Shown here: positions 34,991 to 47,960 of the stretch, in pieces
Position numbering within the stretch: the stretch's first letter is position 1
How the letters are laid out: each line of letters opens with the position of its first letter
Assembly (NCBI GenBank): GCA_009792885.1
Contig: WMCF01000055.1
Span: 3,399,689-3,463,688, forward strand
Reading direction: 5' to 3'
DNA: 64,000 bases
Source of the DNA: Eremophila alpestris peregrina
Taxonomy: Eukaryota > Chordata > Aves > Passeriformes > Alaudidae
Translations under genes and position numbers: made by a program
Notes under the pieces: generated by a model
Told to the model about the DNA's origin: nothing
The model's input: only the letters and a program-made list of their open reading frames with translations
The model's database searches: none

Positions 34991-37900
34991 AAAACCACAT
35001 CACCATAGATTTAGATCCCAGTTTTATCCTCTGGAAACTTATTGTCATGCCCTAAGATCAACATTTTTCTATGAGGTCAGTGGAACAAACTACGTCCATA
35101 GTAAAGTAAAATAATTGGCTTTTTTCTCCTGCTTTTGGATGGATGATGGCCTCTGATTAATAACAAAGCATTTTTTCTCACTCAAGAAGTTTCTTTTTCC
35201 TTCTCTTCAAGATGTATGTGCATAGGGGTTGCACAGACGTGGTTTGCATACTGAGAAGCAGAAGTACAATACCAGGAACAATAATTCAATTATATTTTTT
35301 CCACATTGCCTACAAGCAACATTTGTCATTTATCTTGCTGAATATGTTTGCATGCAAATTGAAGAAGATGGAAGATACTTTGAAACTCTAGACCTTCTTG
35401 CTGAGTGCCCACATACAGAATGAAGTCAGGGTCTTTCAAAACCTGTAGGTTTGAAAATTATTTTATACAGGGATGAAAGAAGAAAGCGTGCCAAATTACT
35501 TCCATGGAGAGTCTGGTGAGGGTCAACACTGCATATTAGAACCTCTCTTTCAGTATTTACATTGATCTTAATATATCTTCTAAGAAGTTTCACCTTATTA
35601 ACCAAGGATAAAACATTGAAAAAGACCTTCTTACCCTTGTTTTTCCCATATGAAGGAGGTAATTAAACTATTTTTCTATTATTTCATTACCATTTCTCCC
35701 AAGTAGATGAGCAGGAGGAAACATAAAGTTAAAAGACTCTGTGAGAAGAAAGATACATTCAGTTCACCTGCATGAAGGCTGAGACCTGATGTGTCAATAA
35801 AGTCCATCACATCTCTTAATCTACCGCTGCACTCAGGAAAAAGCTTCATGTACATCAAAACAGTTCTGTACCAGCCTTCCCCATCTTCCTGACCTTAAAG
35901 AGTTTGTCCTAATGAATGCAGCCCTAGAGGTATACATGTGCACAGCCAGACACTGTTAGCTCTCTCATTTTCCCTCGTTTTCTCTATACTTGGGTTTGTG
36001 TCACCACATCAACTCCAGCCTTTACATTGTGTGTGCCTCCATGTCTGCTGAGCTCTAATATTGGAAGCCACAACTGCAAAATCAGAAAGGAAAATAGTTC
36101 ATCCCTTACAAACAATTGCTGGAGCCTGGCAGTTACAGGGAACTCTCCACCGTGCTGGGGAAGAGCAAGAGCTTTTCACTTACAACTTCTAAGTCACATC
36201 AGAATTTCCTCTCATTTTACCACATCAAGTCAGAACTAGTCTTTGTCAAGATAGGGCAAAAGTGTAATCAGGCCAGTATGTGTCAAGTTATGTAAAGAAA
36301 AAGAGTACTAAATCAACTACAATAGGAAGCTGGCCTTCGAGGTTTTCTTTTTATTGGAAGCATGCCCCTTCGGAGTTGTCTTTGGATGTGAAGTCCCTAT
36401 GAATAAATTTGAAATTATTGCAACTGACATTTCTAATGACTGGTGATCTAGCTACTAAACTTCTGTATTTCTTACTAGATATCTAGGGCTTCATTTTTAA
36501 ACAGAGATACCACTCATGTGCTTACATTTTGTATAGGAATTCAGGCCCTAATCCAAAGCCTGAAATCAGCATAAATTAAACAGAATGATGCCACTCTCTT
36601 CCAGCATATATTTGAGTAGACCATGACTCTGGCCTATTTCTGGGTATTTGCAAGAAGGTCCTAACAGCCATCCAAGATAATTATCTCCATCTGTGGAGAC
36701 CCATACACATGTGAGCAATTGCAACAAGCCGGAACCCAAATCTAAATTAGGGTGTGTACCTGGAAGTTAAATCTAAGTAGGAGCGGTGGGTACTAATGGA
36801 ATTTAAAATAAAATCATTTATCCAGGAATTTGGATGTTATTTCTCTTCATGAGTAAAATCACTGCTCTGTTTATTTGTTTTATTATATCAGGGAGTGGGT
36901 GTTTCAAGGACCTGTTATGTCAATGAAATCATGATCTGTCACTGACAGAAGAGGGCGAGGAATTCAAAGCTGTTAGCATAACTCTAGCAGTTCCATTGAA
37001 AGCATGGATCCTGATTTCAGACTTTGATAATGATCAGCAGTACAGATCTGTTAGTACAGCCTGGTTTAAGGAGAGGAAGAAACAAAGGCAAGGCATTGAA
37101 CACAACTAATATGAAGTTGGACTTGGTTTAAAGAGTGACCTTACTCCTTTTCCTTTGCTTATGCATTTTATTACTTGGTATTGTTACCAATGTTGCAATC
37201 TTGTTTCTCACAGGTGCTTAAAGTAGGAAAGTAGACAAAGTTCAAAATTAGCTAAAGGCCACATGGAGACAGGGAACAGCTGGATTTTTCAAATTCCCAA
37301 GAAAGAAATTGCAAGATACAGCTAGGAGTTGACAGTGGCAATCTGCTGGGCTGAGACATTCCCTGAAAGATGTGGAAGAAAAGCACCTAATGCCAAAAAT
37401 TCAGCGGAGATCCATTCTCAAATTTCCAGCGGTTTGACCCATTTCTTTTGCCAAATTTCAGCTATTGCTTTAATGCTGGTGGGATCCAGCCGTTTACAAT
37501 GTTGTTATGAGGGAGAAGGATTGTCTTGTGGGATCAAACTTTCACACAGAAGAACCACACAACTACCAATCTTAAACTGGGCAGCTGTGAGGTATTTTTA
37601 TTTTTTCCAAGATTTTAGAGGGAATATGTAAGCCTTTGGTATTTCCAAGAAAAAAAAAAACAAAAAAACCACCAGCCTGATTTTTAACCCATCTAGTATT
37701 TCCTTACCAGCACATATTTCAGATGAGGCCATGGTTTTTTTTTGTTTGTTTTGTTTTAAAATTTCTCTCTACGAAGCAGTTCTTTTGAAGCAAAGCAACT
37801 ATTGGAACCTGAAGCTCATTCTACAATGATCACTTCAAAATTATTGGGATGCTTTAATATAGTCAATATTCTTTCCTTCTATACATTGTTGGAAATTAAG

Positions 37901-40347
37901 ACAAAGATGAACTATTTCTTTATCTTGATCCAAATTCTCACTTTAGCAGTAATAATCCAAAGGAATATTTTTTTTTTTCAGTAGAACAATATGAAATATT
38001 TAAGGGTTAGTAACCTGACATTTTAGTCACTTTACCCTTAATTGCTCTTTTTCTAGGTGTTCATTTTCATTGCACTCTGTAGTACTAAGGAGAATAAGAA
38101 GTTCATGTTAGCTCTGTAGTGGCAGGCTACTTAAATGCTGGTTTCTTGCTGTTTTCCACAATGATTTTTAAATTGTTCCATCATTCTATTAAATAAATTA
38201 ATCATTCTTTTCTTTTAGATTTTGTCAATTGCTTCCAACTTGGCAGCATTGTCTGCCAAGTAAATATTGCTGCTTACATTTACAAATTATTCCAAATCAT
38301 ATGTTTTGTTATTATACATTGTGCAGAAAGAAAAGGCCAACTTTACATGTGTTCTATAAATAGCTTTCACAAATTATTCACATCAAAAATGAGCCAGCAA
38401 GACACATACTTCTGGTTATTTTCTAGGTCTCTAATGGTATAAGTTAAGCAGCCTGTTTTTCAGAAGTACAGGACCAACACTAAATTATCTCTTTTTAGGA
38501 GAGGAAAAATGGAAGCCAGCCAGAACTGTTATATGTCTTTCTACATAAGAAAGTTACAAACAAAACCATAAAGAAAATTTAAATTTAAACTTATTATTTG
38601 CTTCATCCTTAGCTGTGCCTAACCATGGGTATGAGCAACATTTATTAGTGCTTAATCATGGCCGACACTTAATTTCAGAATGATTGAAAAAGTAAAATGC
38701 TCAAAAAGCCAAGATGAACAACAGGCCTGCTTTTGGACTGCACAGACTCCACAACCCCAGTAAGAGGACAGAAGACTCCTGTGCTGCCTGTCTAACCCAC
38801 ACTGGGGAATGGTAACTCCTGCAGAGAGCAGAGCTGTTTCCCAGAGAGCCATGAAGTGAAAAGCAACACACCTTTTGCAGCTTTTCAAAATGGCACTGAG
38901 ATGGTGGGTCTCAAAGCAGCTCAAATGAGTAGCACTTTTGAAAGGAGATATGTAAACTGAAGATCTCTTACATCAGAGATAATTTTCCTGAAATGCTGAG
39001 GTTTCTCCTTAATATATCATTATTCTCCTTCATGTTATCCTCTCTGGTCATTAATAACAAAAATTCCCATTATTTAGCATTGTGATCATTTTTAAGTAGT
39101 GTCTGAGACAGGACACAAGAGCAAGAGCAGGTGAGGACAGCAAGTTATTCCAAGCCAGATCTTAGCACTAAGCTTTAAAGCACATGACAGTGCACCTTCA
39201 TGGAGTTTCTGAGAAGTGGCCATGGCTTCCTGCTGTTTGAGCAACTCAGAACCTCCACATCCTCAATTAACTGTGGGTGAGAAGCAGAAATGCATGATCT
39301 TAAGCACTTTTATGAGCTTAGGTAAGATTTATATGACTTACATGATAGGGAAAGCACTAGGTCAGCATACTAAAGCTGCCAAAAATACCAAATATTATAA
39401 TAGCAAGAAAAAGCACAATTATTTCTAATTTCACATGGCAAACTTCCAGTAGAGAACATTGTGCTGAAATCTAACAGCACCCTTTCCATTCAAAGCTTGA
39501 TTTGGTTATAAAATAGGACAAGAAATATCTTCAAATCTCCAAGCATAATATGCCACTCAATATTTTTACTGCCTTTTTTAAAAATCATAGTAACATCAGC
39601 AATTTTTGCCATTTTCCTGATGTCATTATCAATAAAAATTATCATTTAGGGCTTAGACTGATTCTGCTTAGCTTGGGAATAAGTCTAAAGGGAGCTGGGG
39701 AATATCTACTATAAATTGATAATGCCTTTATTATGCATTATGTTACAGAGATGTCACTGGTAAAAAATATAATAGTACAATACACAGTTCATTATAGTCC
39801 AAACATGAAAAATTATGAAAAAAATCAGGCAAAAATATGAACTGTGTTTAGTTATCAAGTTGAGTGAATAAAACATAAGTTGTACGTGTCCTTCCCAAAC
39901 ATGCAGTTAGCATTCCTCAGGTATGAAACATGGCACATTACAGACTTCCTCATTCCACATTTCTTCCAGAAGCAAAAATATGCATAAAGAAAGGCAGCGT
40001 GACAAAAGTATACAAGTCTATAACTGAGATATCAAGACCAAACTCTAGACATTGAACCTCTTCAAAGTTTCAAAGTGTGTATTTTAATCTGTAAAATAAT
40101 GGTGAAAAGTTGTCACTTAAGCCACTCATGCTAGGTTTCCTCTTTTTTTACCACTCACTACAGTAATTTGAAATTATCAGAAAGGAGCATTATTGGCAGC
40201 ATAAATCAATAAACTGAAGACATTTCGTGAAGTTAACCCTGAAATACCAATATTATGATATATAATCAAAAATCAAATAAGAAGCTATCACCACCAACAA
40301 ACAAAACAAAAGCCATGGCAAAATAGCTACATAAACAGTGTTTAAAC
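34991..40347. other. Intergenic AT-rich DNA, no gene seen
   Basis: No gene or clear interspersed repeat was found. The 100-codon frame at 37329-37631 lies in a stretch with a few retained CpG pairs but has no domain. Simple A runs occur near 37650 and T/G-rich runs (TTTGTTTGTTTTG) near 37736-37757 and 37970. Confidence 0.55.
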
Positions 40348-40378
40348 AAAAGAAAAGGAAAAAAAAAAAAAAAAAAAA
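40348..40378. repeat. Poly-A-rich run abutting a CR1
   Basis: An AGAAAAGG lead passes into about 20 consecutive A, ending directly at the 5' truncation point of the CR1 fragment that follows. The run may be the target site of insertion or a later expansion. Confidence 0.85.
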
Positions 40379-40566
40379 GGTGGTTGAGCACTGGAACAGT
40401 CTCCCCACAGAAGTGTTCACAGCACCAAGCCAGAATTCAAGACGTGTTTGGACAATGTGCTCAGGCACAAGTTGTGATCCTTGGGGTGTCCTGTGCAGGG
40501 GCCAGGAGTTTGACTCAATGATGCTGATGGGTCCCTTCTAAGTCAGCACATTCTGTGATTCTGTGA
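40379..40566 (+). mobile_element. CR1 LINE 3' end with terminal octamer repeats
   Basis: About 188 bp, sense +. It begins GGTGGTTGAGCACTGGAACA, passes through CTTGGGGTGTCCTGTGCAGG and CAGGAGTTTGACTCAATGAT, and closes with ATTCTGTG repeated twice, the 8-bp tail that marks CR1 3' ends in place of a poly-A. It is severely 5'-truncated and has no coding sequence; the 67-codon frame across it (40338-40541) is incidental. It is well preserved relative to the other two CR1 pieces here, suggesting a younger copy. The family call is the most secure in the window. Confidence 0.92.
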
Positions 40567-41168
40567 TAAATGCCATAAGTTATCATGATGAACACATGAA
40601 TTGTTCTGTAAGATTAGAGTGTTGGCATTTATCTATAGTGCTTTAAGAAACCCAATGGTTTCTCATTGATATATGAAACAACTGCAAATTTGCTAAAATT
40701 TGGCTACTGCAGCTTGCACCATCCTTTACCTGAAGATAAAATCTTTTCCTAATTTCCAACAAGTCATCCCAAAACCTTTCCAACTTTTTGTACCATCTGT
40801 TCTACTAACTTATTTAGGAACTTATCTGCCATTATCATCAGTACTGGAAGAATCATGAAGTGATTGCAGGTGTTGACTTTAAAATCTATCTGGTAAACTA
40901 CAATGTACCCTTTCTAACAAATGTCTATACAGGCATTTGAAGTCAGACTGAACATAATTTTTCCATATCAAAGCATGTTTCTGTACAAAGAAAGTAAGTA
41001 AACAAAGATGAGTAATAAGAATTGGAAATACACCCCTCTAAGAACAAAGTTAAGCAACTTAAAATATTGATGCAATAATTCTAATAAAGACTAGCAAATC
41101 AGTTTGTTTTAACTGGCAGCCATCAAAGCAATTTTGTTCTAAAAGATGTTATGATACTTTGGGAAAGC
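40567..41168. other. Intergenic AT-rich DNA, no gene seen
   Basis: Nothing recognisable lies between the CR1 end and the next LTR. Confidence 0.55.
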
Positions 41169-41547
41169 TGACCTGAAACAGAGACTGAACAGAGCTAGAG
41201 AATAAAGAAGATATTTATTGAAAAGCCTCTAGGTACACCTTGGGCAGGACAAGAGCCTGACTAGGGCTCCACTCAAAGTGGACTCAGAATGGTCACAAAA
41301 TGGCCCCCTGGTCACGAGGTCTTATTTTATGAGTTTTGGTCCATTTGCACATTGGGGTTTAATTGCCCAATTACAGCTTCAGGCTGTGAGGTCTAATCCT
41401 TCTTGTTTCTCCCTTCAGTGCACTGTTGTTTATGCTCTTGGGCCTCTTGGTCTTCAGCAAGGAAAGGATTTGTTTTGTCTCCCTGCTCTGTGAAGAGAGC
41501 TCACTAATACTTAAAAAGAAGCTCAGAACTACACCTGAGGCAGCACA
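41169..41547 (-). mobile_element. LTR of an endogenous retrovirus, minus orientation
   Basis: About 380 bp resembling a common songbird LTR, recognised by ATATTTATTGAAAAGCCTCT, CACCTTGGGCAGGACAAGAG, CACGAGGTCTTATTTTATGA, TTGGTCCATTTGCACATTGG and GGTCTTCAGCAAGGAAAGGA on the + strand. In the minus orientation AATAAA (41214-41219) serves as the polyadenylation signal near the 3' end. TG at 41169 and CA at 41547 are plausible ends, but the flanks do not match, and the right edge could extend to about 41585. No internal retroviral sequence was seen on either side, so it is a solo or fragmentary LTR. Confidence 0.7.
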
Positions 41548-44500
41548 GAATTTGAAAAACATAAAAGCTAAAATTTAAGGCATCAGTTAAAGCAAAATTC
41601 CCATCTCTGAACCCCAAATTAGTAAGTCAGCAGCTCGCAAGCTGTATCTGCTCCAGAATTCTAAATGAATTTGCTTTTCTGTGTGACAGAACTGTTGCAA
41701 CAGGGAAGGTAAATAACATGCCCAAATGCCTGCAAGTTGTAACCCACTCAGAGGCCGGCACAGCAGAAAGGTATCTCTGAAGGTTGTTCCATCCAACCTT
41801 TTAACAAGCAGCAGCTATTGCCACCTGCCAACATCTCTGCATCTTCTAGACACACTTGGAAAGAAAAAAAAAAGCAAGGACTTTCATTCCCTTCAAAGTA
41901 TCCAAAGCCACCGGGTTTTTTAAAGTGTTCTCCAAGGACACCACCCAAATCCAGTTCTTAAAAGAAATATTTGGGTGAAAAACCCACACACATCCCAGAC
42001 CTCAGAGGACTGAAGAGTGCTCAGTGGGAGAACCACTGACAGAAAGCAAACCAAACAGAGGAGTCTATGGTGAATTTTAGCTGCTCTCCAGCTTGCAAAT
42101 TTCCCAGTTCCACATAGGGCCTGCTTTGGATTTCTAAGTCTGTTGTAGCTCTTGCACTAAATAGTTAAACCTATTTTTAAGTAATAGTCTTTTGCTTTTG
42201 AAAATTCTTTAAAAATTAATAACTTCTGGTTTTACATTATGAATTTGCACTTGTTAAAACCCTCCATTTCTTAAAGATGCAGCATCTCTCACAAATGTGT
42301 GAAATCATGAGGGTTGCTTAATTAAATAGTGCCTCTGGCATAAAAGTCATTATCACTCACAGCTCTTAAATGACTTTGTTCCAAACTCCCTGGGGTCTGT
42401 GCCCATTCCCAAGTGGACTGGTGCCCACATTACAAAACTACCCTCCCAGCAGGACCTCATTGCTGCCACCTCAGAGACAACAAACACAGATTCACTGAGT
42501 TCCCCTACTGACTGTGCTGTCAGACTCAAAATTAGTACCTCCAGAGGAGTCACAAGTAATATTAAAAGGCTCCACAGGAGCTTTGTATTTCACCTGCTCT
42601 ACGTGTCCTGTGGGTAGGTAAGCGTTGTTCAGCATCAAGTGTGTTTCCCATGGCAATTTCAAGTCTTTATTGGCTTTGGATATCAGAACCTCTTACTTTC
42701 CCAAGTGTGAATCAAGATTTACTTTGAGATGCTTGCATATTTCAAAATTATATCTAAGAAGAAAGAGTGTCAGGTGATATTTTTTACTGGTAGATTTTTA
42801 GCAGTTCTCCATAAAGCAGCACAGCTGCATGAATGCTTCAGAACTAATGTGCAAGACATATTGCCTTACTTCAGCTAATAAAAATCTGTAACCAACTACA
42901 GCCTCATGACACCACAATTTAAAGAGATTACAGTTTTAAATCATATCTGTGTAAATGAAAAAGTAACATTATCCCACTCTACATTATTGCCAAATTCCAC
43001 TCTTTGTCAAATTAAACTGGTACACTCCTATAATTTCTCAAACATCCATTCATCAAGGATGATACCCAATTAACAAAGAAACAATACCTTCTTGCCTCAC
43101 AAATCTGCTCTTATCTCACAAAAATGCCAGAAATACAGATTTAATTGATTCTTTTATAAAACTGTTGAGCCAACATGGCTGAACCATTCTACTTCATCCT
43201 TTGTATCATCATAAACAGCAACAGCTCTGTGCAAGACCTGTGAATTCAATGAGCATTTTGCAGACAAACTGAAATGGTTACACTGCTGCAGCATAAGACT
43301 TACCTAACACAGTCTGTTTCATTTCTGAAGATGCATAAAATGAAAATCATTCACCCTGATTCAAAATTATTGTATTCCTGGCAGTTCTGAAATAAAACCC
43401 TCATCATTTAATTGTAAACCGGGTGTACACAGTCTAAAAATTATTGAATCAAAACACATGACTTTTACAGATTCACTTACTGGATCAGACTTTCAATTGG
43501 GAAAAAAAAAAAAAACAAACCTCTGTTGGATTAGAGACAAACTATCTTTCTAGCCAACCTTAAAAGTAGATGAATTGGAGTAAGGAGAAAGAAAATAGTA
43601 TTTAAAATATATTTTATCCTACATGCTTCTTGTCAGACTAGATATATCACAAGAGCACATAATTGTTTGCTATAATCAGAAATTAAATAAACCTAAGAAA
43701 AAAATAATAGATGGGAATGAAAGTACCCAAGACTAGAATTTTAAATTCTTTCTTTTCCTTGAAAAATATGTAGTCTATTCCTCACAAATAAATTTAGGGT
43801 GTCTATATTAAATGCAAAAATCCTAACTCAGCAAGGTGGTGCCAGCTTTCATCTGTGTTACTGAGAGGTAAAAGGCTCTCATAGAATGCTCTGGTCATTA
43901 AAGAATATTATTGGTTAGATACCAAATTCTGCCTCCAGTGATCAAAAGTAGATTACAGACAGGTGGATTTTCAATCAGCAGGCACTTCCTATGTACTCCT
44001 GTAACAAGTTCTGGGAAAGTATAGTGGCAGAGAAACAATTCAAGTCTGTAAATGGAAATATCAGAGGTCCAGCTTTTCCAAGCTATTAGAACACCCCAGA
44101 ATTTATAGAAAACATAGGATTCTTTCCTTTTGCTGCTTTTGGCCTTTTTATCTTATGTGCAGAGAAGTATTTTAAAGTTTAAGGGTTGTAGCAGATAGTT
44201 ATCAACTTTGCCCTTAGGTGGTACAACAACCTCGTTGAAAAATTGCTTTCAAAACCAATTACATTGCTGAGCATTTCAACATTATTGCATTGCAACTATT
44301 TGCTTTGGCATATATGAATGTACTTTTTATTTAGAGAAATGCTTAATTTCTCTCTCAACACAGTCTCCTTTTTCTTCTCCTCATGTGCCCTGATAATTTC
44401 CAAACTCTCCCTTTCATTTGTTCTGTTATAGAAGTTCTTCTCCTACCATTTTTCATCTTGATTGACCAACAGTGATTCCAAACCTTTATTTAAGGAACTA

Positions 44501-47500
44501 GCTGATTTCATTAACTAGTACTACGCGTTTATCAAAGTTCTATATTAAAAAAAAAAAAAAAAAACACACCCCAACAAAACCTCTGTTCCTGCTCAGTAGG
44601 TTTTACTTTTATTTAAATGGAATTAGCAGCAATAACTCGAACCAAGGGTACTCTAAACCTGCTTCTTGCAGTTGCAGCTTAGTAGCCTCTGTTCTCCATT
44701 AAGAAAGCCCCAGGACACATCCTTTTTTTAGCACCATGTTTTTTGCCTCCAGGAACACTAACATCATCTGTAGATTGAGCTATACCTAAAGGTGAGGAGT
44801 TTGCAGCAGATACATTGCACCACTAGCAGAAATAGCTCCAGTTCCTATTGCTGTTCCTCCCCCAGCAGGAGAGGAGTAGAGACATCCCTACTAATTCTCA
44901 GCTCACTATCACTTCAAGCACTTCTTCCCCAGTTTAAAACCCTCTGCCTCAATTAGCCTCACCTCCCTGTTAGGTGTAAGCAAGCAGCAGCAATCAAAAA
45001 GAGGCTTCAGTGTGAGATCTTTCAGAGCAGTAGTAATCACAAGAAAGGCTTATTTCTCTTCTTCCTTCTTTCTTTACTGGGGAAAGTCCTATACATGCTC
45101 TAATTTTATTTATTATTTTTTGCTTTACCTTTCTTTTATGATACCAGAGATCCAAATAGAATTCCCTGTCCCAATTTATGCTTGGAGGAATTTAATAAAC
45201 TGGGCCTGAAGGAGACGTGGGCAATAATAGTGTTCTGTTTATTGTTGGATAATCTGTCTTAGCAAAACAAGAGCAGCAGTTTAAAGTTGTGGTCTCGATT
45301 TAAATACAATTTTGTTTGGTGCAAGAACTGGACTTATCCAAGTTGTAATTTTGTGATAAAAAACTGGACTTACTCAAGTTGTAGCTGTGTATCTGTAAAA
45401 TATTAATGCAGTTTTATGAAGTTTGTGTTTAAAACCCTCTCTGGATTTTTTGAACAGACTTTTTTTTTTGTATTAGTAATTTTGTTATCTCAAAGAGAAT
45501 GAAAAAGCTGTAAAGTATTTAATTTAAGAATTTAATTTCAAACAGACAGAAGTGTACTTTAAATTATAAATAGGAAAACTGAATGATAAGAAATATCCTT
45601 TTATTACTTTCTAAGTACAGTAATAACACCTGCTACCTTGGGCCACAAGATTATTGGCAACCAAAGTTTTAATCATCAAAATAGAAAGATTTTTGTGTGC
45701 CTGGGAGATAGATAGTTCTCTGCTACAATACATATCTTGATATTTTGAGCTTTGGCTAATAAACATTTAATAATAATTATATTAAAAGTTATTGTCCTTA
45801 GGGCTTGCTTTTGATGTGTACCATATAAAACAGGTGTCTTGTATTATTTTACTGACACTGGGGCTTTCCTGTTTGCACAGAGCTTAGAATTATTAGTTTA
45901 GAATCCAGTTGCTATCTTTGTTATTGCTTTGTAAAGTTCTAATTAGAATTTGGGGAATCTAAAGAAGCAATATGCTTTATGAATAGGGCTGTGTCTTTTA
46001 GATGTGCGATTGCTATTCGCTTGCTTTTGCTTGTTTTATTAAGCAGAGGACAGCAAAGAAATGTTTGAATAATCTTGTATATTTGATCTTTGTGTTTGGA
46101 AAGAATTTATTAACAATGAGAATATGGGATGACAATCAGTATCCTCTTTTAAGGAGTTGGAAAGGGGATGGCATTTATTAAAGAGCTTGCCTGAGCAGAT
46201 TCTGTATTTAAAAAAGACCCACTGGTCATTTAGACTGTATTATTGCAGTGCCTCAGGTCAGAAAGGATGTCCCAGGTCAGCAAGCTCAGGCACCTTTATG
46301 AGCCCATGTGACACTCCTACCCAAAGACTGCACCCTTTCCCCTTGAACACCCATACTGTTGACGCCCTAATGATTCACAAGGCAATTAAGTGTCTGACCT
46401 CAAAGCTATGAATCTTAAATGATAATGAATCTTAAGAAAATTTTCTGGGTTTTCATTCAAACTTCTGCTTTCACATGCAGACAGTTAAGACTGCTAATTC
46501 AACAGAAAAATATGCAAATTATCTACATCCTACTTTCTAGTTGGACCTCTCCAGTATCTTAATCTTCCATAGACACAGCTCCACAAATTTTCATTTAGCT
46601 CCATAAATTGATTATAAATTATCAGTGCTTGTGTGTGGGGAACTCTCCCCCCGAAAACACCACAGACTGACTTATTGTCCTGTCTGTCATGAAGAACTCT
46701 GTCCCTTCAGCAAAGAAGTGAGATGCCAACAGGACTGCGGGTTTCCTAGAAGGACTGATACACTCTCCATTAAGTTATCACACAGTCTCTCCTCCATAAC
46801 AGCAGGGTGAGGGATGGCAGGTTGAGTATCTCGGGCTAGAAGGGAAGCTGGTGACATGCCCATATGCAACAACTGGCTGGCAAAAGGGAAGCATGCAGTT
46901 ACACATGTGTAAATAATTGATTTTTCAATTTAGCTACTGACTTGAATAATCAAAGAAATAAGTTCAGAACCACTGACCCAGAATAGAAGAGTTTTGGGGT
47001 CTTTCCCCCCCTCTGATCCTCTTTTCAAATACACTGGATGTGACAGAATGTGGAAGGCTATTGAGTCTCTTATTCCTTACTGAATACTTAGGATTGATCT
47101 AGACAGATGGTTTTCAATTGGTGAATCAAAGAAAGGTCCATATTGGAAGACCTCTGGCTACTTTTGGGAGGGTAAGATCCCAAATGGATGAGTTCAAGCC
47201 TATCTTTTGGATTAGAAGAAGATTACAGATCAGTTCCCTAGCCACTGGCTTAAGAAACCAGAAATGCTTCAGTTCAGAATGATGAAATTTTGACATTTCA
47301 AAACTTCCTTTTCTTTCCTCAAACTAATTTTCAAATTCTATTTGGAAATGCAGGGTTTAGTTCAAATAAATATGTACACATCTGCTGCCTGAATAAATCA
47401 CAATTTCTGGTTTGGTTTGTGGTTTTCCTGGAGAGGAGTTGGTTTTGTGACTTTTTCTCCTGAGCTCTCTAAGTAATCAAAACCAGAATAGCTTCAGCCC

Positions 47501-47569
47501 TGTGGGCTATTTTTTTTTTTTTCCTTCTCTTTAATGGTCAGTGGTATATTGACAATTCATCCTGTTGGA
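41548..47569. other. Intergenic AT-rich DNA, no supported gene
   Basis: No exon or RNA gene is supported. The stretches at 42350-42620 and 44690-45000 are slightly GC-richer and might be old, unrecognised repeats. A runs lie at 43501-43515 and 44548-44566. A small direct duplication at 45326-45383 is listed separately. Confidence 0.5.
45326..45383. repeat. Direct repeat, two 22-bp copies 36 bp apart
   Basis: The unit beginning AACTGGACTTATCCAAGTTG (45326-45347) recurs with two changes at 45362-45383. The 14 bp between them also show partial similarity, so this is likely a tandem duplication of a 36-bp unit of which only part remains alike. Confidence 0.85.
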
Positions 47570-47760
47570 GAACATCTCTTGTCTGTGTTAGGTGACCCTT
47601 ATGGAATCCTGAATAAAGAATTTCAGTATTCCCTGGTTCACTTGCATGCATCTGTTATGTATCCAGTGTCTTAACTAGAGCCTCTGAGAGTTAGATTTGT
47701 TGAAAACATAACATTTTAAATTTGGTGCTCTGTCCACTGTGGACTAGCTGAGATGTCTTT
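47570..47760 (+). mobile_element. Possible LTR 3' edge with primer-binding-site-like sequence
   Basis: An AATAAA (47612-47617) lies in GGAATCCTGAATAAAGAATT, followed by ATTCCCTGGTTCACTTGCAT, CTTAACTAGAGCCTCTGAGA and GAAAACATAACA, then TTTGGTGCTCTGTCCACT. The order polyA signal, U5, CA end, TGGTG-type primer binding site fits the 3' half of an avian class I LTR and the start of an internal region. No U3/TATA was found and the tRNA complement is imperfect, so confidence is low. Confidence 0.3.
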
Positions 47761-47784
47761 TGGATATGATTAACACAGAAAATA

Positions 47785-47960
47785 AAGGGACTGAAGCAAG
47801 CCTGAGAGCACAGGACTGAGGAGAAGGCTCAGGGGGGAATTTCATGGGTGTAAATACCTGATGCAAGGGAATGAAGGAGAAGCAGCCAGGCTTTTCTCAG
47901 TAACACCCACTAACAGGAGCAAAAGGCAGTTAGCAAAAACTACAAAACATTAAAAACAAA
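47785..47960 (+). mobile_element. CR1 LINE fragment from the 3' untranslated region
   Basis: GAGAAGGCTCAGGGGGGAAT, TGTAAATACCTGATGCAAGG, GAATGAAGGAGAAGCAGCCA and CTTTTCTCAGTAACACCCAC follow in the same order as in avian CR1 3' sequence. This part normally lies about 150-200 bp upstream of the segment seen in the other two copies, so the copy is truncated at both ends. Its 3' side dissolves into A-rich sequence (47940-47986) where CR1 similarity is lost. The strongest match is 47815-47950; upstream to about 47785 is weaker. There is no coding capacity. Confidence 0.75.
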
